Source: Scatomorpha sp964367935
Lineage (GTDB): Bacteria; Bacillota; Clostridia; Oscillospirales; Oscillospiraceae
Direction of reading: 5' to 3'
DNA length: 64,000 bases
Assembly: GCA_964367935.1 (NCBI GenBank)
Contig: CAYIYZ010000008.1
Span: forward strand, 1 to 64,000
The stretch's first letter is position 1. Each line of letters opens with the position of its first letter. The notes below the pieces were generated by a model. The model made no database searches and was not told the origin of the DNA. It saw only the letters and a list, made by a program, of their open reading frames with translations. Shown here piece after piece: positions 7,158-15,570 of this stretch. Both the position numbers and the translations under genes were made by a program.

Positions 7158-8117
7158 TAAGACAGTTTCCAAAACGCACAAGGCGGCGACACCTGCGACG
7201 GCGGTAGCGGAGCCTATAGCCAAACAAGGCTCGTGCCTGCCACGTTGACGCATGGCCACCTCGGTGCCTGTATCGATATCGACACTGTGCTGTTGCTTGC
7301 CTGTGCCGGGAGTGGGACGAAATACAACACGAAAGCTGACAGGCTGTCCGTTTGTAATGCCACTGTCTATACCGCCCGAGTTATTACTTTGCAGAGCTAT
7401 GTTGTTGCCCTTGACAATAAGTTGATCGTTAGCTGTACTGCTTCTCATAGAAACAAAGTCGAAGCCACAACCGAAGTCTATGCCTTTTACGCCTGCTATA
7501 GAAAATACCAAAGATGCTATGCGGCTGTCAAGTCCGCTGAGGTCCGAAGGGCGAAGACCTGCCTTCAAACCGTGTATTTCGCATTGCAAAATACTGCCCA
7601 CACCGTCACCTGTGCCTCTTGCATCTAACAGACACCGCTTCATGTCGAAATCTTCGACGTTGCCGCTTGCCTCACCTATGCGGATAACTTGAGTATGTAT
7701 CTCAATACCACGGCTTTGTAATATTTGTGCGCAGATAGCACCGCCTGTAGCTAAGGCGAGGTTAAAGCGACCGTTATAGCCACCACCTGAGAAGTCCCTG
7801 TCGCCATTATGCATGTAGCGTGCATAATCGTCATATCCGGGGCGTGGTGCACTTGAGATGACCTCTGCCTCGACAGGCAATCTAATGAGTAGCGAGAGGT
7901 TACCGTCCTCTGTCAGTCCCTCGCATAAGCCACCCGTGACTGCAGGCACCTCTGTAGCATTTTGCTCATCCTCGGTTTTTGCGTTTATGGCGCGGTGAAA
8001 TGCACTGCGTACGTCGATAGCCTCACCAACAGGTAGGCCGGACAAAGTTAAGGTCATGAACCTTCCGCCGCGTGCGCCCGAGACGCTCAATTTGACCCTA
8101 TTTCCGTATATGCTCAT
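7155..8117 (-). CDS. Chorismate synthase-like protein with degenerate active site
   Basis: A 320-residue protein that aligns by eye along the whole chorismate synthase fold but is shorter than the usual 360-390. Recognisable blocks are YGNRVKLSVSGARGG (N-terminus), RPGYDDYARYMHNGDRDFSG (about residues 92-111), a GGGYNGRFN segment, NNSGGIDSGITNGQP near residue 243 and GRHEPC near residue 293. In active AroC the corresponding motifs are GESHG or GQSHG, RPGHADY, and RHDPC. Both catalytic histidines (GESHG and PGHAD positions) are therefore replaced, by Arg and Tyr, and the RHDPC Asp is Glu. The frame is intact with no stop codons. No other aromatic-pathway gene is near. It may be a pseudoenzyme or have a new activity; ordinary chorismate synthase activity is unlikely. 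Confidence 0.75.
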   Translation of the reverse strand: MSIYGNRVKLSVSGARGGRFMTLTLSGLPVGEAIDVRSAFHRAINAKTEDEQNATEVPAVTGGLCEGLTEDGNLSLLIRLPVEAEVISSAPRPGYDDYARYMHNGDRDFSGGGYNGRFNLALATGGAICAQILQSRGIEIHTQVIRIGEASGNVEDFDMKRCLLDARGTGDGVGSILQCEIHGLKAGLRPSDLSGLDSRIASLVFSIAGVKGIDFGCGFDFVSMRSSTANDQLIVKGNNIALQSNNSGGIDSGITNGQPVSFRVVFRPTPGTGKQQHSVDIDTGTEVAMRQRGRHEPCLAIGSATAVAGVAALCVLETVL

Positions 8118-8287
8118 CTATGTTTCTCCCACTATATTTTTCTCATTGCTATAACATACAACAAAATTGGCAAATTGTAAATAGTATCAAGCGTAGAGAA
8201 CATAGAAAGCTTTACAGTTTATTCACTAAAGTTGTGTCACTTTGATTATAATTGTAGTACTTACTAATGTTGAGGGAGGTCATACAT

Positions 8288-8977
8288 ATGGCTAAGAAAG
8301 CACTTGTTGTCGAGGATGACAGTAATATAGCGGAGCTACTACGACTTTATCTTGAGCGTGACGGATTTGAGGTGGCGCATGGCGCGGACGGAGCGCAGGG
8401 GCTAAAGTTGGCGAGGGAAGATGACTACGATATAATATTACTCGATATAATGATGCCGCTCATGGATGGGTGGAAGGTGTGTCGTGCCATTCGTGAAGAG
8501 GACAAGAAGACACCTATAATAATGCTAACTGCTAAGGGCGAAACATTTGATAAGATAGCAGGACTTGAGATGGGCGCGGACGACTATGTAGTAAAGCCCT
8601 TTGATGTAAAGGAACTGCTTGCACGTGTGCATGCTGTAATGCGCCGTAGTGATAGCGGTGATAATGCTGAGGAGAAGCGTTTGGAGTTTGAGAAGCTCGT
8701 AATTAATCTCGATTCATATGAATTAGTGGTAGACGGCAAGAAGACGGATACGCCGCCTAAGGAAATGGAGCTTTTGTATCATCTTGCATCATCGCCGAAT
8801 AGGGTGTATACACGAAATCAGTTGCTTGACGAGGTGTGGGGTTTTGATTATTTCGGTGACTCACGCACGGTAGATGTGCATGTTAAGAGGTTACGAGAGA
8901 AGTTAGAGGGCGTGTCGGAGAAATGGTCACTTAAGACAGTGTGGGGCGTGGGCTATAAGTTCGAGCTCAATAAGTAG
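8288..8977 (+). CDS. OmpR/PhoB-family response regulator
   Basis: A 229-residue two-component regulator. The receiver domain (residues 1-115) shows the acidic pair VVEDD near the N-terminus, the phospho-acceptor Asp in LLDIMMPLMDG near residue 54, the Thr of MLTAKG and the Lys of VVKPFD. A winged-helix DNA-binding domain follows, with VWGFDYFGDSRTVDVHVKRLR near the C-terminus. The ATG at 8288 was chosen because GGGAGG at 8273-8278 precedes it; an in-frame ATG at 8267 lies before this site. The kinase gene follows after 18 bp, so the two form an operon. The signal sensed is unknown. Confidence 0.95.
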   Translation: MAKKALVVEDDSNIAELLRLYLERDGFEVAHGADGAQGLKLAREDDYDIILLDIMMPLMDGWKVCRAIREEDKKTPIIMLTAKGETFDKIAGLEMGADDYVVKPFDVKELLARVHAVMRRSDSGDNAEEKRLEFEKLVINLDSYELVVDGKKTDTPPKEMELLYHLASSPNRVYTRNQLLDEVWGFDYFGDSRTVDVHVKRLREKLEGVSEKWSLKTVWGVGYKFELNK

Positions 8978-8995
8978 TGATAGAGGAGCGAAGCT

Positions 8996-10429
8996 TTGCG
9001 TAGTCTATATATAAAAAACTTCATAATGACAGTGGGCTTGGTACTGTTTAGCTTTGTGATCATAGCGTGGGCGCTTTTGTTTATCGGACAGCGTTATTTG
9101 GTTGACGTACATCGTGAAGATATGAATAATAGCGCAAGTGAAGTGAGTAAGGTTGGCTCGGTACTGGGTAAGAGTACTGACCTTGGCAGTTGGGAGTTTA
9201 GGATAATAGTCAGTGCTTTGGGGCTGGCGTCGGGCAATCATATAATAGTAACGGATACTGAAGGCACTGTAATATCGTGTTCGGACAGGGATATTGCCTG
9301 CGAGCATGTTGGAATGGAGCTGAGTACAAATGCAATCGATGCTCTACAATATGGCGACAGTGTTGACGGATTGGGTGACTTGGACGGTTTCTTTGACGAG
9401 AAGAGATATGTGGTTACGGAGCCGATAAATGCAGAGCGTGACGACAGTCTGTTAGGCTATGTAATAGTGAGTACTGAGAGTGGCGACATAACGGCAATAT
9501 GGACATCGTTTACACGAGTAATGCTCGTTGTGTTTTTATCAGTGTCCTTGGTGGCAATGCTCATGTCATTGCTGATGTCAAAGCGCATGGCACTGCCACT
9601 CGATGAGATGACGGCGGCATCACGCAAATTTGCGCACGGCGACTTTACTGTGCGAGTCAAGGAGGACGACAGCACGGCGGAGTACGAAGCCTTGACACGT
9701 GCGTTTAACAATATGGCAAACTCTTTGGAGAAGTCAGAGGAGATGCGCAATGACTTTATAGCGAATGTTTCGCATGAGCTTAAGACACCGATGACGACGA
9801 TAGCGGGCTTTGCAGAGGGCATATTGGACGGCACGATACCCGAAGAGGCACAGCGTCGGTACTTAGGTACGATAGCAGATGAGACTCGCAGGTTATCACG
9901 ACTTGTGCGCAGTATGCTTGACCTTGCGCAGATGAAGACGATAGGAGCGGATTTATCTAAGCGCAAGAACTTCGACTTAAATGAGCTTATAATACGTACG
10001 CTACTTAGTTTTGAGTCACGTGCGGAGGAGAAGGAACTGGAAGTAGACTTGCAGTTACCTGATGACCATATGAGGGTGTATGCAGATCCGGACGCTATCA
10101 CGCAGGTGATATACAATTTAATGGACAATGCGGTGAAGTTTGCTTCGGGCGATAGCAAGTTAACCGTGTCCTTGTGGAAGCGTAATGGAAGGGCGTATAT
10201 ATCTGTGAAGAACAGGGGTGAGAATATACCTCCTGATGATTTGCCACATATATTTGAGCGATTTCATAAGTCGGATAAGAGCCGCAGTATAGACAGGGAC
10301 GGTACGGGACTGGGGCTATATCTTGTAAAATCAATATTGGATGCGCATAAGGAGGATATAGGCGTGACAAGTAGGGAGGGTGTGACAGAATTTGTATTCA
10401 CACTGACGCTCTCGACGGATAAAAAATAA
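8996..10429 (+). CDS. Membrane sensor histidine kinase
   Basis: A 477-residue HPK with a TTG start supported by GAGGAG seven bases upstream. Transmembrane helices are at about residues 8-30 and 170-192, enclosing an extracytoplasmic sensor domain of about 140 residues. A HAMP linker (ALPLDEMTAASRKFAHGDF) is followed by the H-box FIANVSHELKTPMTTIAGF, with the phosphorylated His near residue 259. N, G1 and G2 ATP-binding boxes follow (LMDNAVKFA, DLPHIFERFHKS, GTGLGLYLVKS). It is the partner of the OmpR-type regulator directly upstream and resembles VicK/PhoR-class kinases. The htrA gene downstream is a possible target, but that is inferred from position only. Confidence 0.94.
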   Translation: MRSLYIKNFIMTVGLVLFSFVIIAWALLFIGQRYLVDVHREDMNNSASEVSKVGSVLGKSTDLGSWEFRIIVSALGLASGNHIIVTDTEGTVISCSDRDIACEHVGMELSTNAIDALQYGDSVDGLGDLDGFFDEKRYVVTEPINAERDDSLLGYVIVSTESGDITAIWTSFTRVMLVVFLSVSLVAMLMSLLMSKRMALPLDEMTAASRKFAHGDFTVRVKEDDSTAEYEALTRAFNNMANSLEKSEEMRNDFIANVSHELKTPMTTIAGFAEGILDGTIPEEAQRRYLGTIADETRRLSRLVRSMLDLAQMKTIGADLSKRKNFDLNELIIRTLLSFESRAEEKELEVDLQLPDDHMRVYADPDAITQVIYNLMDNAVKFASGDSKLTVSLWKRNGRAYISVKNRGENIPPDDLPHIFERFHKSDKSRSIDRDGTGLGLYLVKSILDAHKEDIGVTSREGVTEFVFTLTLSTDKK

Positions 10430-10525
10430 AAATAGTGGAAATTGAGTTAACAAAATGTTATTATAATATTCATATGGGGCTAAAATATTTAAAATAAACT
10501 ATAATTGTTTCAAGGGGGCACATAC

Positions 10526-11974
10526 ATGAACAACAAGGACGGCAACTACGAAACGGAGAGGAATATCCCCCCCTACTCCGAGGATGGTTACGAAGCGGAA
10601 CGGACTTTTGGGTCCGACGTAGAGAGAGGTTGTGAAGCGGAGCGGATCTTCCCCCCCGACTCCGAGCACCCCGAGGACAGACATGCTTTTTCCAAGTCGA
10701 CGCAGTCGCACCACAGATACGGTGGTGAGTATAAAGCGGTCGACACCACTTCCCCTAATACAGAGAGGCGCAGACCCCGAAAGGTAAATCTTTTGGGTCT
10801 GGGCCTTGCTGTATTTATTGGTATGGTAGCTGTGGTGCCTTCGTTGCTTAATGGGATGACAGTTTCGCATTCTGAGCCGGCACGTCCGGAAAGTGCGGTG
10901 TCGGATGTAGCGGAGGCAGAAGCGGAGCGAGCGGGGGAGGGAGAGCGCAATGAAGTGTGGAGCGAGTTTGCCGAGGACTTCGGCGATAGCTATGCGGGTA
11001 ATAGTATACAGACAATGGAACCGACAGGTGAGATGACTTTAGAATATATGGATATCCCTTCGGGCGGTGAATTGAGTTTACAGGAGCTTTATGAATATTG
11101 CTTACCTTATGTGGTGTCGGTGACGGCGGATATAGACGCATATTCTTACAGTTGGGGCTCGGGTGTTGTGATGTCGGCTGACGGCTACGTTATAACGAAT
11201 ACGCATGTACTGGAGGATAGTAGCTCTGTTATTATTACCTTGTATGACGGCACGAGCTATGATGCAAAGCTTGTGGGAGCAGATGAAATAAGTGATATAG
11301 CTGTGCTCAAGATAGAGGCTGAGGGGCTTGATTATGCGACGTTTGCATCACCGGACAGCGTGGTTGTAGGCGATGGCGTAGTGGCAATAGGCAACCCCTT
11401 GAGTGAGGAATTGGTCGGCACGATGACAAATGGGATAGTGTCGGCGATAAATAGGGATATAAATCTGGATAATGTCACGATGAACCTTATACAGACGAAT
11501 ACGGCGATAAATGAGGGAAATTCCGGTGGTCCGCTTATCAATATGTACGGTCAGGTAGTGGGCATAACGAATATGAAGATGATGGGCGAAAATGCGTTTT
11601 CGACTATAGAGGGCATAGGCTTTGCCATACCTACCAGCACATTGAAACAGGTGGTTGACTCACTGATAAGAGATGGACGTGTGACCGGTCGACCTGCTAT
11701 AGGCATAACGGTCGGTGCATTTTACGGCGATGATATCTTGCCGGCAGGACTGTATATCTCAGAGGTGTCTATAAGCTCAGACGCTGAAGCGAAGGGCGTG
11801 ATGATAGGCGATATTTTAACGCATGTCAATGGAATACCTATGCAGACGGTGGATGATTTGAGTGCTATATTAGATGTCAGTACGGTTGGCAGCGTCTTAT
11901 TGTTTGATATATATCGTGATGATGGAACTGTCCAGATAGAAGTGGAGCTAATGGAGATGAGCGATGTATACTGA
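10526..11974 (+). CDS. htrA: Membrane-anchored HtrA/DegP-like serine protease
   Basis: A 482-residue type II membrane protein. Residues about 8-49 are three 14-residue repeats (consensus xEAERxF...SEx) forming a charged cytosolic tail. One transmembrane helix follows (LGLGLAVFIGMVAVVPSLL, about residue 90). The extracytoplasmic part has a trypsin-like domain with the catalytic His in TNTHVLED, Asp in SDIAVLKIE and Ser in NEGNSGGPL, then one PDZ domain (about residues 390-480). HtrA proteases degrade or refold damaged exported proteins. The ATG at 10526 follows AAGGGGG; the ORF extends upstream but through the RBS. Its last 11 bases overlap tcdA. It lies 96 bp behind the kinase gene, so may belong to that regulon. 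Confidence 0.92.
   Translation: MNNKDGNYETERNIPPYSEDGYEAERTFGSDVERGCEAERIFPPDSEHPEDRHAFSKSTQSHHRYGGEYKAVDTTSPNTERRRPRKVNLLGLGLAVFIGMVAVVPSLLNGMTVSHSEPARPESAVSDVAEAEAERAGEGERNEVWSEFAEDFGDSYAGNSIQTMEPTGEMTLEYMDIPSGGELSLQELYEYCLPYVVSVTADIDAYSYSWGSGVVMSADGYVITNTHVLEDSSSVIITLYDGTSYDAKLVGADEISDIAVLKIEAEGLDYATFASPDSVVVGDGVVAIGNPLSEELVGTMTNGIVSAINRDINLDNVTMNLIQTNTAINEGNSGGPLINMYGQVVGITNMKMMGENAFSTIEGIGFAIPTSTLKQVVDSLIRDGRVTGRPAIGITVGAFYGDDILPAGLYISEVSISSDAEAKGVMIGDILTHVNGIPMQTVDDLSAILDVSTVGSVLLFDIYRDDGTVQIEVELMEMSDVY
10547..10672 (+). repeat. Three tandem 42-bp repeats within htrA
   Basis: Units start at 10547, 10589 and 10631 and each encodes 14 residues beginning (Y/C)E(T/A)ER. They are imperfect copies, in frame, and code for the cytosolic tail of the protease. 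Confidence 0.8.
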
Positions 11975-12659
11975 GCGAGCGCAACTGCTGTTAGGCAGTG
12001 AGAAGATGGAGCGCATAAGTAAGGCGCGAGTGTGTGTTGTGGGGCTTGGCGGAGTTGGATCATGGTGTGCTGAGGCCTTGGTGCGTACGGGTGTGGGTTC
12101 AGTTTTACTCATAGATGAGGATGTGGTATCGGAGACAAATATTAACCGCCAACTCTGCGCCTTACATTCAACTGTCGGTATGGATAAGGCAGAGCTTACG
12201 GCGAAGCGTATGGGTGACATATCGCCGCATTGCGATGTAAGAGCTATGAGTATGCGCTATGAGGCGAGTAGTAGGGAGACACTCTTTGAGTGGTCGCCCG
12301 ACTACATAGCGGACTGTATAGACTTGGTGAGTTGTAAGCTTGATTTAATAGAAACGGCGCTCACGAGGAGGGTGCCTATATTATCAGCTTTAGGTACAGG
12401 CAATAAGTATGATGCGACGAAGCTTGAGGTATCGGATATATCTGCGACTTGCGGCTGCAGTTTTGCGAGGGTGATACGCAGAGAGCTAAGGCGTAGGGGC
12501 ATAGATAAACATAAGGTTGTGTATAGTACGGAGGAGTCGGCGAAGGTGGAGAGTGATGAGGCACCGCCGCCGGGGCGTCGCAGTGTGCCCGGCTCTTTGG
12601 TGTGGGTACCGGCGACGGCGGGACTGCTGATGGCGCAGGAGATAATAGCAGACTTATAG
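11964..12659 (+). CDS. tcdA: tRNA threonylcarbamoyladenosine dehydratase
   Basis: A 231-residue member of the ThiF/MoeB/E1 superfamily. It uses ATP to cyclise t6A at position 37 of ANN-decoding tRNAs to ct6A. The Rossmann nucleotide site is seen as VVGLGGVGSWCAEALVRTG (residues about 22-40), followed by the DEDVVSETNINRQ adenylation motif; a Cys/Gly-rich segment (ATCGCSF) and GSLVWVPATAGLLMAQEI at the C-terminus are typical of TcdA. The start overlaps htrA by 11 bases, implying coupling. No sulfur-carrier or thiamine gene is nearby, which supports TcdA over ThiF. Confidence 0.9.
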   Translation: MYTERAQLLLGSEKMERISKARVCVVGLGGVGSWCAEALVRTGVGSVLLIDEDVVSETNINRQLCALHSTVGMDKAELTAKRMGDISPHCDVRAMSMRYEASSRETLFEWSPDYIADCIDLVSCKLDLIETALTRRVPILSALGTGNKYDATKLEVSDISATCGCSFARVIRRELRRRGIDKHKVVYSTEESAKVESDEAPPPGRRSVPGSLVWVPATAGLLMAQEIIADL

Positions 12660-12990
12660 CTGCCCTTATGGACATAGGGGCGAAGCCACTCTAAAAGTTT
12701 TACTCGATTTTTTTCAAAAAATCGCAGGGTGAAGGGACAGCGTCCCTGCTCGCCGTCCGCAGACGGCGAAATCCTTTGCCTTAAAAGCGTATTTTTGAAA
12801 GTGAATTTTCGCACGTGGTGCGAAAAGAGAAAACTTTTTACAAGAAAAAAGTTTTCTAAACCCCAAGTACCGAGGTTCGGGGCACAGCCCCAACCCAACA
12901 AACAAAAAAATAAAAAACCATTTTTCCACAGAAAAATGGTTCGGGCGAACACATAAGTTCGCCCTTATACATTTAAAGCGAGGTAATAGC
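12660..12990. repeat. Mosaic intergenic hairpin repeat, copy 2
   Basis: A 331-bp gap filled with hairpin modules. 12705-12724 is a perfect A/T hairpin (CGATTTTTT arm). 12725-12768 holds GGGACAGCGTCCC and GCCGTCCGCAGACGGC, which recur at 54.8 and 58.9 kb. 12805-12825 and 12829-12858 are two further hairpins absent from the 58.9-kb copy. 12874-12895 is a GGGGC/GCCCC hairpin. 12915-12941 has AAACCATTTTTC arms, and 12943-12964 is a REP-like hairpin (GGGCGAAC/GTTCGCCC). No convincing gene; the RBS of the next gene lies at its end. Confidence 0.75.
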
Positions 12991-13710
12991 ATGTTAAAAA
13001 TTCAAAATCTAACGAAATCATACGGTACGAAGAAAGCGGTTGATGACCTGTCACTATCTATAGAGGCCGGTGAAATTTGTGCATTTATAGGGCATAACGG
13101 TGCAGGTAAGACAACGACGATAAAGGCGTGTTGCGGTATATTAAAATTTGACTCGGGCGAGATTTACGTGGACGGTAAATCTGTGAAGAAAGAGCCACTG
13201 GAGTGTAAGCGCAGTATCGCGTATATACCCGACAATCCCGACCTATATGAATATATGAGTGGAATTAAGTACCTTAACTTCATTGCGGATATCTACGGTG
13301 TGGAGGCAGAGCGTAGGGATAAGCTCATACATGAATATGCGGACGGTTTCGGGCTGACGGCGGACTTGGCGCAACCTGTGTCGGCGTACTCGCACGGCAT
13401 GAAGCAGAAGCTTGCGCTTATATCGGCGCTCATACATGAGCCGAGGCTAATAATGATGGACGAGCCTTTTGTGGGACTTGACCCTGTGGCGTCGCATAGG
13501 CTAAAGCAGATAATGCGAGAGCATTGCGACAGGGGCGGAGCTATATTCTTTAGCACGCATGTTTTAGAAGTGGCGGAGAAGCTTTGTGACAGGGTGGCTA
13601 TCATAAAGGGCGGTAAGCTCATGCGTTCGGGTGATATGGCGAGTGTCCGTGGCGATGAGTCGCTTGAGGACGTGTTCTTGGAGTTAGAGGGAGAGGGCGG
13701 CAATGCTTAA
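12991..13710 (+). CDS. ABC exporter ATP-binding protein
   Basis: A 239-residue ATPase with Walker A GHNGAGKTTTIK near residue 35, the signature sequence YSHGMKQKLALISAL (about residue 133), Walker B LIMMDEPFVGLDP and the switch His in FFSTHVLEVAE. It belongs to the ABC-2 (drug, bacteriocin or lipid exporter) type rather than importers. A GAGGTAA site precedes the ATG. It overlaps the permease gene by eight bases, so they form one transporter. The substrate is unknown. Confidence 0.93.
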   Translation: MLKIQNLTKSYGTKKAVDDLSLSIEAGEICAFIGHNGAGKTTTIKACCGILKFDSGEIYVDGKSVKKEPLECKRSIAYIPDNPDLYEYMSGIKYLNFIADIYGVEAERRDKLIHEYADGFGLTADLAQPVSAYSHGMKQKLALISALIHEPRLIMMDEPFVGLDPVASHRLKQIMREHCDRGGAIFFSTHVLEVAEKLCDRVAIIKGGKLMRSGDMASVRGDESLEDVFLELEGEGGNA

Positions 13711-15307
13711 AATACTGATAAAGGCAAAGCTTTTGGGCACTATCCATGCGGTAACAAACAGAAATCGCTCGAAGAACAAGGAGAAGGGCAAGAAAGGTGC
13801 GGCATTGCTCTTTGTGTTCATATTGGTATATATAGCGGCGACATTCGGACTTTTGTTCGGAACTATGTTTTACTCTGCTGCCATGGGCTTGAAGGGCATG
13901 GACTTGGATTGGCTGTTTTTCGCGCTTGTGGGGCTCATGTCATTTTCACTTGCGTTTATAGGCTCGGTGTTCACGACGAAAAGTCAGCTGTTCGAGGCTA
14001 AGGACAATGAATTTTTACTGTCTATGCCCATAGCGCCCTCGGCGATATTGGGTTCACGCATGGTACTGTTGTTTTTGCTCAACTTCGCTATGGTTATACT
14101 CGTGACAGTGGCGGCAGGCGTGGGCTGGACTATGGTGCATCACTTTGAGCCTGTGCGTATGCTCATGCTGGCTGTAACGAGCATTGCGGTGACGCTACTG
14201 TCCATGAGCTTATCTTGCGCCATTGCTTGGCTACTGTCGCAGATAACCAGCCGCATGAAAAAAAACGCCCTCCTTACGACGGCGCTCTATTTTGTGTTTT
14301 TGGGTGCTTATTTCTTCGTTATATTCAATTTGAATAATTACCTTGTAGTGCTACTCGAAAACGGTGAGCAGATAGCGGCGGCTATACGCAGTACGTTTTA
14401 TCCTGCCTATGTAATGGGCGTGGCAGTGGCGGAAACGGATATAGTGCAACTTCTAATTTTTGTGGCGGTCTGCGCACTGCCCTTTGTGGTGGTGTATGCA
14501 TTGCTCAGCCGCAGTTTCATAGGTATAGTGACCTCGAAACGAGGTGCGACGAGGGTGCAGTATAAGCGCAGTGATATAAAAAAGCGTTCTGTGAGCCGTG
14601 CCCTGCTCGGTCGTGAACTTAGGCATTTCGGCGGCAACAGCGTGTATATCCTAAACAGTGCCTTGGGCAGTGTGGCTACAATAGTAGCCGGCATAGCACT
14701 TATTATTTACAGGGATAGTGTACTACCCTTAGCTGAGATGGTGGGTACGGACATAACATTCGGTGCGGCGGCGGCGATACTGTTTTTCCTTACACTTATG
14801 GACTATGTGTCCGCACCGTCCGTGTCCTTGGAGGGTAAATCGCTCTGGATAGTGCGCACCATGCCTGTGGAGACCTCAAAGGTGCTTATGGCGAAAGTAT
14901 ATATGCACGTATTTGTAGTTTTGCCGCCTGCGCTTATCACTGTGGGCTGTTTTGTATATGTGTTCTCTTTTGGAGTGGTGCAGACGCTGTGTTTGCTACT
15001 ATTCGTAACCGTTACAGCAGTGTTTGGTGGTTTTTTCGGAGTAGTAACTAACGTAAATTTCCCTCGTTTGGACTTTGTAAATGAGGCGACGGTAGTGAAA
15101 AACAGTGCGAGCGTGATAATCTGCGCATTCGGGGGACTGGCGTTCGGACTCGTGCCCATAGCTCTGTATATATTCATATTTAGAGATATGCTGACAGCGG
15201 GGGTGTACGTATGGATAGTCACGGCATTCATAGCGGTGGTGTCACTGCTACTAAAACTCTATTTGAGCGGAAAAGGTGCAGAGAAGTTCGAGGAGCTTGC
15301 CTGTTAA
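13703..15307 (+). CDS. ABC-2-type exporter permease
   Basis: A 534-residue membrane protein with a short basic N-terminal region (NRNRSKNKEKGKKG) and about ten to twelve predicted transmembrane helices, starting with LLFVFILVYIAATFGLLFG and ending with a pair near residues 470-520. The central cytosolic part (about residues 280-310) is basic. It is the membrane partner of the ATPase gene overlapping its start. It resembles large Firmicute ABC permeases of unknown substrate. A REP-like or terminator hairpin follows at 15336. Confidence 0.85.
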   Translation: MLKILIKAKLLGTIHAVTNRNRSKNKEKGKKGAALLFVFILVYIAATFGLLFGTMFYSAAMGLKGMDLDWLFFALVGLMSFSLAFIGSVFTTKSQLFEAKDNEFLLSMPIAPSAILGSRMVLLFLLNFAMVILVTVAAGVGWTMVHHFEPVRMLMLAVTSIAVTLLSMSLSCAIAWLLSQITSRMKKNALLTTALYFVFLGAYFFVIFNLNNYLVVLLENGEQIAAAIRSTFYPAYVMGVAVAETDIVQLLIFVAVCALPFVVVYALLSRSFIGIVTSKRGATRVQYKRSDIKKRSVSRALLGRELRHFGGNSVYILNSALGSVATIVAGIALIIYRDSVLPLAEMVGTDITFGAAAAILFFLTLMDYVSAPSVSLEGKSLWIVRTMPVETSKVLMAKVYMHVFVVLPPALITVGCFVYVFSFGVVQTLCLLLFVTVTAVFGGFFGVVTNVNFPRLDFVNEATVVKNSASVIICAFGGLAFGLVPIALYIFIFRDMLTAGVYVWIVTAFIAVVSLLLKLYLSGKGAEKFEELAC

Positions 15308-15335
15308 TGGTCTGCAAAACGTGAAAAATACAATA

Positions 15336-15365
15336 GTAGGGGAGAGCATGGAAGCCCTCCCCTAC
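15336..15365. repeat. GTAG-bounded hairpin (REP-like), probable terminator
   Basis: GTAGGGGAG at 15336-15344 pairs with CTCCCCTAC at 15357-15365, so GTAG is at the 5' end of both strands. It is followed by TATTTTTC, and lies 28 bp after the permease stop, so it can act as terminator. Confidence 0.7.
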
Positions 15366-15565
15366 TATTTTTCTTGGAAAAATGGTTTTTTTGTTTTGTT
15401 TTGTTTTTTGTTTTGTTTTTTGTTTTGTTTTTGTTGGGGCGTTGCCCCAAACCCCTTGGGGATTTCGCTTTCTGCGGAAAGCGACTTGGGGCGTTGCCCC
15501 AAGTCCCCACAACTTTTTGAAAAAAGTTGATTAAAACCTTTATATTGGCTTCGCCGCTAAGTCCG
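15366..15565. repeat. Mosaic intergenic hairpin repeat, copy 3, with TTTTG tract
   Basis: Contains a fragment of the AAACCATTTTTC module (reversed, 15372-15390), a low-complexity (T)nG tract at 15386-15435, two TTGGGGCGTTGCCCCAA palindromes (about 15435-15451 and 15486-15502) flanking an AAGCGAAA-type hairpin, and the A/T hairpin module at 15510-15530 that recurs at 12.7, 47.8, 54.7 and 58.9 kb. No gene is supported here. Confidence 0.7.
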
Positions 15566-15570
15566 TAGGG

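Noticed and set aside
7155..8117. Canonical chorismate synthase (aroC)
   Set aside because: All three catalytic-site motifs are altered, both His positions included; reported as a divergent homologue instead.
10440..10470. Promoter for htrA at TTGAGT/TATAAT
   Set aside because: The two boxes are only 14 bp apart, too close for a standard promoter.
10547..10672. CRISPR-like repeats
   Set aside because: Three adjoining 42-bp units in frame in a protease gene, no spacers.
12714..12992. Open frames of 75-216 codons between tcdA and the ABC exporter
   Set aside because: Frames arise from the palindromic mosaic repeat; homologous mosaics elsewhere do not keep the frame.
15386..15435. A functional (T)nG tract such as a replication or transfer origin
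   Set aside because: It is simple low-complexity sequence inside a mosaic repeat with no iterons or DnaA boxes.
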